From NCBI GenBank assembly GCA_030429205.1, contig JAUICZ010000002.1:62001-126000 (forward strand): a stretch of 64,000 nt of DNA. The letters are read 5' to 3'. Every line of letters begins with the position of its first letter. The first letter of the stretch is position 1. The notes beneath the pieces are model-generated. The model saw only the letters and a program-made list of their open reading frames with translations. It did no database searches and was not told the origin of the DNA. Positions 1 through 7,811 of the stretch are shown piece by piece. The stretch is from Bacteroidia bacterium. GTDB lineage: Bacteria; Bacteroidota; Bacteroidia; Chitinophagales; Chitinophagaceae. The translations under genes and the position numbers were made by a program.

Positions 1-1
1 A

Positions 2-811
2 GAAAATAATAATGTTGTCACCAGAAATACTATTGTTGTTTCAGAACCGGGTTTCTTCATTGCTGATCCCGGTGGAGGATGGAACTATGGTTTTGCAACA
101 GTCATGGTTAATAACGACGGTGCTACTCCACGAACAGTAGATCTTTGCTTAGACCAACTTATAGACGCAGCTGGTGCAAGTACATTTATGGATCATGGTA
201 ATATAGAAATAGGTACTACTACCAATTTGTATAATGCGTGGTTAACAGGAGGGTCGCAGGCTACTAACATGAGTATTGTTAGCCCTACACTGTTTTTAAT
301 GACCAACGGCAGCCATGGTTGCTTAGAGAATATTACTGTTGCCCCGGGTAGTACAGAGCAGATTGGTGTTAGGTTTAACTATAATGGTACCAACCTTCCT
401 CCTAGTCCGTTAGAGTATGTTTATCAGCTGAGTCAAACTACAGGTGCCGAGCCGTCTGTTGAGTATGGTAGTAATTCTGTATTTATTGCAGAAGTACCCA
501 CGGTTACCCCTGCTCCCGGGCCGCAACCGGCATTTAGAACAACTGATATAGAGGATGCCTTAGCGGATGAAACATTAGGTATCTATCCAAACCCTTCGAG
601 AGACTTTATAGACATTCTGTTGGGTGGTACATCTGTGAACGGTTCGCTGAATATTTATGATATGAATGGTAAACTAGTGCAGACCAAAGAGGCTGTAAAA
701 GGTGCTGAAAAAGTTCGCATAAATATTTCGACACTGGCATCCGGTAACTATACTGTTGAGTTTACAGGATCAAACGGTACAATACACAGAGGCAGGTTCG
801 TTAAAAAATAA
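2..811 (+). CDS. T9SS type A sorting-domain secreted protein, 3' part
   Basis: Reading frame open from the window edge; the true start lies outside. About 269 residues are visible. The last ~75 (from about nt 575) form a Por-secretion-type C-terminal domain: an IYPNPS motif, then NIYDMNGKLVQ and a closing beta strand ending in FVKK, the usual signal for export by the type IX system and removal or anchoring at the cell surface. The upstream part is Asn/Gly/Thr-rich with a Pro-rich linker (PAPGPQP) before the tail and resembles beta-sandwich surface modules, but I do not recognise a catalytic domain. A strong terminator follows 25 bp after the stop, so this is the last gene of its unit. Confidence 0.85.
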   Translation, partial: ENNNVVTRNTIVVSEPGFFIADPGGGWNYGFATVMVNNDGATPRTVDLCLDQLIDAAGASTFMDHGNIEIGTTTNLYNAWLTGGSQATNMSIVSPTLFLMTNGSHGCLENITVAPGSTEQIGVRFNYNGTNLPPSPLEYVYQLSQTTGAEPSVEYGSNSVFIAEVPTVTPAPGPQPAFRTTDIEDALADETLGIYPNPSRDFIDILLGGTSVNGSLNIYDMNGKLVQTKEAVKGAEKVRINISTLASGNYTVEFTGSNGTIHRGRFVKK

Positions 812-836
812 CAGACTATACCTTACACACATACAC

Positions 837-873
837 AAACCCCTTTGTTTATTGCAGAGGGGTTTCTTTTTTG
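837..873 (+). terminator. Rho-independent terminator of the T9SS protein gene
   Basis: Perfect 8-bp stem AAACCCCT (837-844) with AGGGGTTT (858-865), followed by a run of T interrupted by one C. Confidence 0.85.
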
Positions 874-891
874 TTATGCGTTTTGCAGTAT

Positions 892-909
892 TGTAGAATA
901 AATACTACA
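892..909. promoter_or_regulatory. 18-nt near-palindromic dyad, copy 1
   Basis: TGTAGAATAAATACTACA: outer arms TGTAG/CTACA. It lies 20-30 nt after a terminator and about 50 nt before a TAnnTTTG box. A nearly identical copy is at 1129-1146 and an inverted copy at 1347-1364. Could be an operator or part of a repeated transcription unit; function unknown. Confidence 0.45.
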
Positions 910-973
910 TGCATTTCTTTAAAACATGACAATCGTCATAAAAAGAGGTGGGTACACTTACTATTTTTGAAGT

Positions 974-1104
974 CCGATGAACACGTGCTCGAGACATGAA
1001 TCAGGAAGATCACCTGGTACGATTTCTCGAACAAAACAAACAACCACATGTAAGGATAGAGCATGTAATTGAAAAGTCTCCCTCCAAATAAGGGAGGCTT
1101 TTTC
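974..1104 (+). ncRNA. Candidate small RNA, copy A, with its own terminator
   Basis: A TATTTTTG box at 962-969 fits the Bacteroidota -7 element. Downstream is a segment shared with copy B at 1224-1332: a GAAGAT block, the unpaired tract CTCGAACAAAACAAACAA, a hairpin (ACATG 1046-1050 with CATGT 1062-1066, purine-rich loop) and a terminator (AGTCTCCCT 1075-1083 with AGGGAGGCT 1091-1099, then T's). The middle hairpin is kept in copy B with different bases, which favours structure over coding. A 31-codon ATG frame (996-1091) also fits here and cannot be excluded. The 5' end is inferred from the promoter box only. Confidence 0.45.
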
Positions 1105-1128
1105 TTATGTAGTTTTAGTCAGATGTCT

Positions 1129-1146
1129 TGTAGAATTAATACTACA
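1129..1146. promoter_or_regulatory. 18-nt near-palindromic dyad, copy 2
   Basis: TGTAGAATTAATACTACA, differing from copy 1 (892-909) at one base. Placed between the terminator of small RNA A and the promoter-like box of small RNA B. Confidence 0.45.
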
Positions 1147-1223
1147 GGATTTTCGATTAAAATCTTATTTAAAAGCAGCTGGATCTTTGAAAACTTTTAT
1201 ATAATTGTATCAACATTTGAGAC

Positions 1224-1332
1224 ATAAGTCCGGAAGATCGTGGGTACTATTCTCGAACAAAACAAACAAGTACATGTAGGAAAGAACATCGTACTGAAAG
1301 AGTCTCCCTTCTACAAAAGGGAGGCTTTTTTG
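1224..1332 (+). ncRNA. Candidate small RNA, copy B, with its own terminator
   Basis: Homologous to copy A at 974-1104. Promoter-like TTTG (1186-1189), 22-nt spacer, AACATTTG (1212-1219). It shares the GAAGAT block and the CTCGAACAAAACAAACAA tract. Its middle hairpin pairs AGTAC (1269-1273) and ATG with CAT and GTACT (1291-1295) around a purine-rich loop. The terminator is AGTCTCCCTT (1301-1310) with AAGGGAGGCT (1317-1326) and six T's. The short frame of copy A is not intact here: its ATG is ATA and there is a net 2-nt deletion, another argument for RNA function. Confidence 0.45.
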
Positions 1333-1346
1333 TTTTATAACTCATT

Positions 1347-1364
1347 GGTAGTAATAATTCTACA
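1347..1364. promoter_or_regulatory. 18-nt dyad, inverted copy 3
   Basis: GGTAGTAATAATTCTACA, the reverse complement of which (TGTAGAATTATTACTACC) matches copies 1 and 2. A shorter relative, GAAGTAATTCTACA, lies at 1523-1536 after the next terminator. Confidence 0.4.
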
Positions 1365-1424
1365 CGGTTGCTAGCTAAATATAGCTACGTTTACTCGGCA
1401 GAGTAAATTTAACCTAAGTGGCAT

Positions 1425-1500
1425 TATTTGTTCTGTTGTGGTTAAATAAGCATGTGCCGAGAGGGCATATGGGAAGCCCCCAATCCTGGGGGCTTTTTTA
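1425..1500 (+). ncRNA. Candidate third small transcript ending in a strong terminator
   Basis: No gene lies here, yet a near-perfect terminator is present: AAGCCCCC (1474-1481) with GGGGGCTT (1488-1495) and a T run. Just upstream is a second hairpin, CATGTGCC (1451-1458) with GGCATATG (1464-1471). A weak ATTATTTG box precedes it at about 1423-1430. No sequence similarity to copies A and B apart from the general layout. Confidence 0.3.
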
Positions 1501-1677
1501 TTACTCATTTAGTGATCAATATTGAAGTAATTCTACAAGCGGTAGACGGTAATATGTATATACTTGTTATGGGTTACCCCAATAGCGAAAGGTGCTTTCA
1601 GGGTGAGTATTTCATACAGGGTACTGATGTCTAATTGCTACTTGCACATTATGCTAGGAAAGTTCAGCTATTTTTTA

Positions 1678-1707
1678 CCTCCCTCAGACGAGGGAGGCCT
1701 TATTTTC
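1678..1707 (+). terminator. Fifth terminator-like hairpin of the array
   Basis: CCTCCCT (1678-1684) with AGGGAGG (1691-1697), followed by a weak T tract. Only short doubtful frames exist upstream (1503-1677), so it may end another small transcript or be a decayed copy of the A/B terminators, whose stems carry the same CTCCCT word. Confidence 0.5.
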
Positions 1708-1812
1708 TGTAACAAAGGCCTGAATAGTATTACAAACATTCCCGGTAGTTAATACAGTGGCAGTTAATCCCATATATTTTTTTACATTAGTATAGTATAC
1801 CCGATGTGAAAA

Positions 1813-3900
1813 ATGTTATTACGTAAGGCTAAATATATATTAAGCTGCCTGTTGATGTGCAGTGTATGGTTTGCATATCCTGCAAAGGCTCAGTCGGGTG
1901 ATAAGCCGATATACATTGTAGATGATCATTCAGTTGAAACGAGTGATCAGCAAGCACATAAACCCGTGTACATTGGCAAAGACTCTTTGACGGTCTACAT
2001 CAATAACTGGTTGTTTAGCCCTAACGATGATAGCCTGATGGCCTTGCCTGATTATAACGATAGCAATTGGCGTAGCATAAGGCTGGGTAGCTATACAAAG
2101 AAAACCAAGGCTTTTTTCGGTGATACTGTATTTAAGTATTACGGTATAGGCTGGTTTAGAAGGCATATATATACAGACAGCACCTTAGCGATAACTCCAC
2201 TGTCCTTTGAGCTGGAACAGAACTTTGCATCAGAGGTATATATTGATGGGAAGCTGATAAAGAAGCTGGGGAAAGTAAAGGGCAAAGATAGTGTAGAGTA
2301 CTACACACTAACATTTCCTGAGATATTCAGGTTAGACTCTATGGGGCACCACGTTATCGCTATCCGTTTTGCAGATTATCATGATACGGATAAAGCAGTG
2401 AATGAAGGAGATATAGTGGGTTTGCGTTTTTCTATAAGCAAGGCTAATAATGCAATAAACGGAGCACGATTATCAGAAAGAGTGCTGGACATTATTTCGG
2501 CCTCTGTCATGGGTGTGCTGGGTATGTTAGCTGCATTGCAGTTTTTGCTATGGTTGTTCAGAACCAAAGACAAAAGCAACCTGTTTGCGTCTATACTGTT
2601 TTTGTCTATGGGCATAAGCGTAGTGCTGGGTTTACGGGGTACAAACAGTACCAACCCGGATCAATCACTATTAGAAGAGCCTGCTTTAAATGTATTGTAT
2701 CTGCTCATGTTGTGGGGGTTGAGTGGTTTCCTGAATGCCAGCTTTAGCAAACTGGGTTTGCGTTTTCGCATTATTACTATACTCCTGGCAATAGTATTGG
2801 TACTGGCATTTTTTGATATACCATATTACGATGAGGTTACTTATATATTGGCCCTGCTCATTATGATAGAGTCGGTGTACATAGTTGTAGTAGCTATGCG
2901 GCAAAAGGTCAAAGGGTCTAGCATTATTGGTGTACACATTATACTGCTTAACAGTACATTGCTTATAACTATACCGTTTGTGCTTTTTATGGATAACGTA
3001 GTAATAAAAGATCCACAAGGGGCACTGCTACTATTTATAGGACTTATCGGTTTATTGTTTGCCATTTCTTTCTTAAGTATACCCATTACCATATCTGCTT
3101 ATCTGGCCAGACGCTATGCAGACCTGTACGAAGAGTTGGGCGACCAGTTGGTACAAGTAAAAGAGCTGTCTGAAAAGAACATGGCACAGGAGCAAGAGAA
3201 AAAGAAGATACTCGAAAATCAGAAGCATGAGCTGGAGCTACAAGTAGTAGAGCGTACAAAAGAGATAGTAGAAGAGAAAAAGAAATCTGACGACCTGTTG
3301 CTGAATATACTACCCGCACAAGTTGCCGAAGAGTTGAAAGAGAAGGGGACTACTAAGGCCAAACATTTTGATGAAGTATCTGTAATGTTTACAGATTTTG
3401 TAGACTTTACTAAAACAGGAGAAAGGCTTACGGCAGAACAGTTGGTAAACGAGCTGGATACATGCTTTAAGGCCTTCGACCGTATTATGATGAAGTACGG
3501 TATAGAAAAAATAAAAACAATCGGTGATGCTTACATGGCAGTATGCGGGCTACCTGCACCTATAGAAGACCATGCAGAAAGAACCGTAAAAGCCGCAAAA
3601 GAGATACTGACCTTTATGCTGGACAGACAGCAGACGCATAAAGACACAAGCTTCCGTATAAGAATTGGTGTACACAGCGGACACGTAGTAGCAGGTATAG
3701 TAGGGGTTAAAAAGTTTGCCTACGATATTTGGGGCGATACGGTAAATACCGCAGCACGTATGGAAAGTAACAGCGAGCCCAACCAGATCAATATATCAGA
3801 GGTAACACACGAAATGGTGAAAGACAATATCAGCTGTACATATCGTGGAGAGATAGAAGTGAAAGGTAAAGGTGCTTTGAAGATGTACTTTGTAGATTAA
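1813..3900 (+). CDS. 7TMR-DISM receptor with class III adenylate cyclase domain
   Basis: 695 aa. It probably makes cAMP in response to an envelope signal. Order: signal peptide (1-26), an extracytoplasmic beta-sandwich domain as in 7TMR-DISM receptors (about 45-215), seven membrane helices (about 228-435), a coiled coil (440-495), and a class III cyclase domain (about 515-690). Metal ligands are D528 (in MFTDFVDFT) and D572 (in TIGDAYM). K568 and D638 (YDIWGD) are the pair that selects ATP, whereas guanylate cyclases have Glu and Cys; N645 and R649 complete the site. All needed residues are present. It stands alone after a gene-free kilobase; no cAMP-binding regulator is nearby. ATG at 1813 gives a clean signal peptide. 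Confidence 0.93.
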   Translation: MLLRKAKYILSCLLMCSVWFAYPAKAQSGDKPIYIVDDHSVETSDQQAHKPVYIGKDSLTVYINNWLFSPNDDSLMALPDYNDSNWRSIRLGSYTKKTKAFFGDTVFKYYGIGWFRRHIYTDSTLAITPLSFELEQNFASEVYIDGKLIKKLGKVKGKDSVEYYTLTFPEIFRLDSMGHHVIAIRFADYHDTDKAVNEGDIVGLRFSISKANNAINGARLSERVLDIISASVMGVLGMLAALQFLLWLFRTKDKSNLFASILFLSMGISVVLGLRGTNSTNPDQSLLEEPALNVLYLLMLWGLSGFLNASFSKLGLRFRIITILLAIVLVLAFFDIPYYDEVTYILALLIMIESVYIVVVAMRQKVKGSSIIGVHIILLNSTLLITIPFVLFMDNVVIKDPQGALLLFIGLIGLLFAISFLSIPITISAYLARRYADLYEELGDQLVQVKELSEKNMAQEQEKKKILENQKHELELQVVERTKEIVEEKKKSDDLLLNILPAQVAEELKEKGTTKAKHFDEVSVMFTDFVDFTKTGERLTAEQLVNELDTCFKAFDRIMMKYGIEKIKTIGDAYMAVCGLPAPIEDHAERTVKAAKEILTFMLDRQQTHKDTSFRIRIGVHSGHVVAGIVGVKKFAYDIWGDTVNTAARMESNSEPNQINISEVTHEMVKDNISCTYRGEIEVKGKGALKMYFVD

Positions 3901-3984
3901 TGTTTCCTGACTCCTGACCATACAATGACATTTGTAATACAATAGTATTGCACTAACAGCGTTTAACTGATAAACCCTAAACTT

Positions 3985-4830
3985 ATGCGCTATTTAACCT
4001 GTTTGATCCTGATCGTATTTTCTGTTGCAGGCTGCAAGAAAAAGCAAACAACTACACCTGCTAATAACGATGTTGTTGTACAAGATGATTACATAATAGA
4101 AGGTATACAAGACGTTACCATACCCAATAATGTCAGCAATACAGATCTGGTGCTTAACTATATCAACAGCGGAGAAAAACGTTACCGCATCTTTACAAAA
4201 GTAGATGGCTTGCCAGAGCATACAATACTCTCGGAGAATAATACAGATGGTATAACACCGTATACGTCTACCTTAAACTTTAAATCGGTACTTACACCAC
4301 CCGGTACATACCGCCTGACATATACTACCGGTGCAGACAGTACTACCGACAAAATACATGAGTTTAACCTGCATGTAAAAGAAACACCGGCAAACGTATG
4401 TGCAGATTATTTTTGGCAAAGCTTACTGGACGGTTATCAACTCAACGGAGCGCCACAGTACAGAGTAGTGTTTTATAATACAAACAAGAAAGAATATTAC
4501 TACAGACGATACCCCATAAAAAGAAATGAACAAACAGGTAAGATATACTTGTCTGGTTTTAGTTTGGGTTCCGGCATGAATACAACCGTTTACTCTGCCG
4601 CAGATACTAACGGCTTTGAATTGAAGATAGATTGCAACACCAATAAGATAGCTATAGATACACTACAGGGTACCTATGGTAGCTATGGAGGCTCGGGAAC
4701 AATGATAGCAGGCGGAGCAGGGTATGTAGATCAGGTGAATAAAAAGTACATCATCAAAATAACCATATGGGGTAAGTCAACTGTAGAAAAAGGTAACACA
4801 ATAAACATAGAAGGAGACATGAAATTATAA
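3985..4830 (+). CDS. Lipoprotein of unknown function
   Basis: 281 aa. A short N-terminus ending in VAGC-KKK is a clear SPII lipobox, with Lys and Thr directly after the Cys. The body is beta-rich, Thr/Asn/Tyr-rich, without a recognised domain; a Gly-rich stretch lies near residues 232-245. The first half (about 25-130) looks like an immunoglobulin-like sandwich. It follows the cyclase gene by 84 bp on the same strand and could share its transcript, but a TAGTATTG sequence just upstream could also be its own -7 box. Confidence 0.75.
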   Translation: MRYLTCLILIVFSVAGCKKKQTTTPANNDVVVQDDYIIEGIQDVTIPNNVSNTDLVLNYINSGEKRYRIFTKVDGLPEHTILSENNTDGITPYTSTLNFKSVLTPPGTYRLTYTTGADSTTDKIHEFNLHVKETPANVCADYFWQSLLDGYQLNGAPQYRVVFYNTNKKEYYYRRYPIKRNEQTGKIYLSGFSLGSGMNTTVYSAADTNGFELKIDCNTNKIAIDTLQGTYGSYGGSGTMIAGGAGYVDQVNKKYIIKITIWGKSTVEKGNTINIEGDMKL

Positions 4831-4933
4831 GGGTTGTAGCTGCTTTAATAGTAGGTGTTTATGCAGTTATTGATTTTTTTTGGCATGGTTTCTGTCATGA
4901 TGTAACTTTATATAGCTTTTAAAGGGCATCACT

Positions 4934-5428
4934 ATGGCATATGACTGGAGTACCTTTTCGCAGACAATAAAGATAAAAGCACCCGCAAAGGTGGTGTACG
5001 ATATGTGGACCACCCGCAAAGGGTTGGAAACATGGTTTCTGCGTATGGCAGAGTTTACACGTTCTGACGTTGGTGTAATTGGCGATGAAATAGCTATTGC
5101 AAAAGGCGATACTTATCGTTGGCGGTGGCATGGATACCCTGATGAGGTTACTGAAGTAGGAGAGGTGCTGGAGGCTAACGGCAAAGACAAAATGAGCTTT
5201 GTATTTGGTAATGCGGGTATAGTTACTGTAATGGTAAATGGCATAGGTGACAATGCCTGCGAAATGATGATCACACAATCCAATATCCCCACGGATGAAG
5301 AGAGTAAGCAAAATTTTCATGTAGGATGTTCTACCGGCTGGACCTTTTATCGTTGCAACATGAAGTCTATTTTAGAAGGTGGTACCGACCTGCGCAACAA
5401 AGGCAACAACAACGATATGAATGATTAA
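4934..5428 (+). CDS. SRPBCC/AHSA1-like domain protein
   Basis: 164 aa, cytoplasmic. The opening (FSQTIKIKAPAKVVYDMW, then GLETWFL) is the typical first strand and helix of the START/Bet v1-like AHSA1 fold that binds hydrophobic ligands or assists Hsp90-type chaperones in other organisms. The fold closes with WTFYRCNMKSILEGG, the usual long C-terminal helix. No catalytic residues can be assigned and the ligand is unknown. Single-gene unit; about 100 bp separates it from the preceding lipoprotein gene. Confidence 0.8.
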   Translation: MAYDWSTFSQTIKIKAPAKVVYDMWTTRKGLETWFLRMAEFTRSDVGVIGDEIAIAKGDTYRWRWHGYPDEVTEVGEVLEANGKDKMSFVFGNAGIVTVMVNGIGDNACEMMITQSNIPTDEESKQNFHVGCSTGWTFYRCNMKSILEGGTDLRNKGNNNDMND

Positions 5429-5512
5429 CGTCTGTTTACTATTGCATATGTTTAACAGTTTTTCTACTGCCTGTTAAAGAATATTTTATGTCTTTTGTAG
5501 CAAACCTGCTGC

Positions 5513-6505
5513 ATGAGGAAATTACTACTACTATTACTGGTTGTTACTACACAAGCCACAGCACAAACAGATACAAAACAGGACACCTGGCCTTTAACAG
5601 CCGAAGACTCTGTAAAAATAGCTTTGTATTTAAAGCATGCAAAACTTAGTGGTAACATACCCTGGAGTATTGCGTACTGGGAACAGCTATCAACAACGCA
5701 ACAACCTGATACCAAACACACACCATGGGTATTATCTGCACAAGACTCTGCCAGAATAAATTACTATTGGGGTATGGCTAACAGAGTACGTTTAGGCTCA
5801 CAACAAAGACAACTATACCTGGACAGTGCTTTGGCAATAGCACCGTGGAATGCACGTATGTGGCAACAAAAGGCAATGCCACTCAGTAAAGCCCTGAAGC
5901 ACGAACTGGCAGCACCTTATCTGGACAGTGCAGTGAAGTATAACCCCAAAAGATATATGGACTATCGTGCATTTATGAAGTGTATCTTCCGCAGGCATTA
6001 TGCAGATGCGTTGAAAGATTTTCATGCAGCAAAAGCACTCAACGGTTCTGCCTATGTTATGGACCATCCCTATGAGTTTTATATGGGGCTTTGTCATCTG
6101 CAATTGAACAATTACGATTCTGCAAAATACATGTTCCAAAAATGTATAGCCGACAGGCAAAAGAAGTTTGGCGACGATTGGGTACACTATATACATCCGT
6201 TTTATCTGGGTATTGTTTATTACGAAACAGGGGAGATAGACAGCGCTATTAGTTGTTTTGACCATGCTGCAAAACTCAACGCTACCTTCCCCGACGCGAA
6301 ACTTTATAAGGCATTTTGTTTTTCAGGAAGAGGAGCATATAAAGAAGCTCTGGATCTGTTGTACGAAGCAGAAGAATTACAGAACAAGGGACACTCTATG
6401 AACGAAGATAATGCTCGCTATGTATGGTACCCGTATCAGATGCGCCCCTCATACCTGCAGGCCGCCATCAGAAGTTTGGAAGGAAGGCTGAAAAAAGATG
6501 AGTGA
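5513..6505 (+). CDS. Secreted TPR-repeat protein
   Basis: 330 aa with a signal peptide (RKLLLLLLVVTTQATAQ). From about residue 80 on it consists of helical repeats of tetratricopeptide type, with recognisable pieces such as PFYLGIVYYETGEIDSAIS and AKLYKAFCFSGRGAYKEALD. Such proteins usually act as periplasmic scaffolds; no enzymatic domain is visible. It may be a lone gene: the next gene has its own well-formed promoter. Confidence 0.8.
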   Translation: MRKLLLLLLVVTTQATAQTDTKQDTWPLTAEDSVKIALYLKHAKLSGNIPWSIAYWEQLSTTQQPDTKHTPWVLSAQDSARINYYWGMANRVRLGSQQRQLYLDSALAIAPWNARMWQQKAMPLSKALKHELAAPYLDSAVKYNPKRYMDYRAFMKCIFRRHYADALKDFHAAKALNGSAYVMDHPYEFYMGLCHLQLNNYDSAKYMFQKCIADRQKKFGDDWVHYIHPFYLGIVYYETGEIDSAISCFDHAAKLNATFPDAKLYKAFCFSGRGAYKEALDLLYEAEELQNKGHSMNEDNARYVWYPYQMRPSYLQAAIRSLEGRLKKDE

Positions 6506-6534
6506 TAATAAAATTGGTATAACAGCTTAGTTTT

Positions 6535-6566
6535 TTTGTGTTTTACATACATCAAGCATACATTTG
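6535..6566 (+). promoter_or_regulatory. Bacteroidota-type promoter of the MlaF-like gene
   Basis: TTTG at 6535-6538, 20-nt spacer, TACATTTG at 6559-6566, matching the TTTG / TAnnTTTG consensus recognised by the Bacteroidota primary sigma factor. It places the start of transcription about 20 nt before the ATG at 6591. Confidence 0.7.
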
Positions 6567-6590
6567 GTGTACATATCCTGTGTTTAATCA

Positions 6591-7358
6591 ATGATCGAGG
6601 TAAAAGATATATACAAAAGCTTTGGCGATAAAGAGGTTTTAAAAGGCATTTCTGCTACAATGATGCCCGGTAAAACCAACCTTATTATTGGTGCCAGTGG
6701 TAGCGGTAAAACAGTATTTATAAAATGCATGATAGGGCTGATACAACCCGATAGCGGAGAGATACTGTACGAAGGAAAGAACCTTACTGCAATGGACAGG
6801 AATGAACTGAAAGAACTACGCCAGCAGGTAGGTATGCTTTTTCAGGGTGGCGCACTGTTCGACAGCCAGAATGTGGAGCAGAATGTTCAGTTTCCGTTGG
6901 ATATGCTGACAGAGAAATCTAAAAGCGAAAAGATAGATCGTGTAAACGAAGTGTTGAAACGTGTGAATCTGGAAGGTGTCAACAAAAAATACCCGTCTGA
7001 AATTAGTGGTGGTATGCAAAAGAGGGTAGCATTGGCCAGAGCTATTGTTATGAACCCTAAGTATTTGTTTTGCGATGAGCCTAACTCAGGGTTAGACCCG
7101 CAAACCTCTATGGTAATTGATGATCTGATCAGGGATATTACCCGTGAGTATGACATGACCACCATTATCAATACCCACGATATGAACTCTGTAATGTCCA
7201 GTGGAGATAATATCATCTACCTGCACAAAGGGCAAAAGAAATGGGAAGGTTCCAGTAAAGAGATCATTTTCAGTGAAGATGACGACCTGAACAAATTTAT
7301 CTTTGCATCAGAGTTTATGATGAGGGCAAAAGAAGCCAGCAAAGAAGATTTGAAATAA
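6591..7358 (+). CDS. ABC transporter ATPase, MlaF family
   Basis: 255 aa, usual length. Walker A GASGSGKT (K40), signature SGGMQKR, Walker B YLFCDEP (D162, E163) and a THDMNSV switch His. The KRVALARAI and PNSGLDP motifs and overall sequence fit the Mce/Mla (phospholipid or organic-solvent resistance) ATPases that energise lipid transfer between the two membranes. In most genomes the permease MlaE and the substrate-binding MlaD are its immediate neighbours; neither is here, so the partners must be encoded elsewhere. Own promoter upstream. Confidence 0.88.
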   Translation: MIEVKDIYKSFGDKEVLKGISATMMPGKTNLIIGASGSGKTVFIKCMIGLIQPDSGEILYEGKNLTAMDRNELKELRQQVGMLFQGGALFDSQNVEQNVQFPLDMLTEKSKSEKIDRVNEVLKRVNLEGVNKKYPSEISGGMQKRVALARAIVMNPKYLFCDEPNSGLDPQTSMVIDDLIRDITREYDMTTIINTHDMNSVMSSGDNIIYLHKGQKKWEGSSKEIIFSEDDDLNKFIFASEFMMRAKEASKEDLK

Positions 7359-7741
7359 AATACCCGACCACATTTCTGCGACCGGGCATGTTTCCATTAG
7401 ATAGAATAAATCTTACAGCTTTCAACTTCTTAGTGATATCGGTATATCATTAAGACGATTGTTGTAAGCATTATGTTAGAATAAATTATTTCAGAGAATT
7501 CTGCATGTGTAACTAAAAGGCTTGCAGGAGCTTATGTAAATAACGAAAGGCGGTAGATACCGCCTTTCTAATCTAGAATTGATTACCCATTACATACTTA
7601 AATATTGTTCTACATGATAAGAGGTAGGTGTTGATTCGTATTGTTTAGCCTATGTCTGGTGTATAAGACTGCCACACATTTAAAAAGGTTGGGCGATTTT
7701 CAAATTTTTTTCAAAATATATGTTTACCTGCTTATTTATAG
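7359..7741. other. Non-coding stretch with one perfect inverted repeat
   Basis: No supported gene. The only structure is GAAAGGCGGTA (7545-7555) and TACCGCCTTTC (7558-7568), an 11-bp perfect inverted repeat around 2 nt. It lacks a T tract, so it is a weak terminator at best. The right end is occupied by the sucD promoter. Confidence 0.5.
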
Positions 7742-7772
7742 TTTGGTTTTGGTGCTAATTGCGTTAATTTTG
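7742..7772 (+). promoter_or_regulatory. Promoter of sucD
   Basis: TTTG (7742-7745), 19-nt spacer, TAATTTTG (7765-7772): a full match to the Bacteroidota consensus. It predicts a 5' leader of about 30 nt. Confidence 0.8.
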
Positions 7773-7811
7773 CCCGCGTAAATCAATAGTTTTCACATAG
7801 ATTCATAGCAA

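Noticed and set aside
1452-1752. Plus-strand reading frames over the third and fourth hairpins
   Set aside because: They run through terminator stems, have no protein-like pattern and overlap each other; structure explains the region better.
2686-3018. Minus-strand frame inside the cyclase gene
   Set aside because: Tyr/His/Gln-rich antisense shadow of membrane-helix codons.
7366-7386. Possible terminator after the MlaF-like gene
   Set aside because: Only CCCG/CGGG can pair and no T tract follows.
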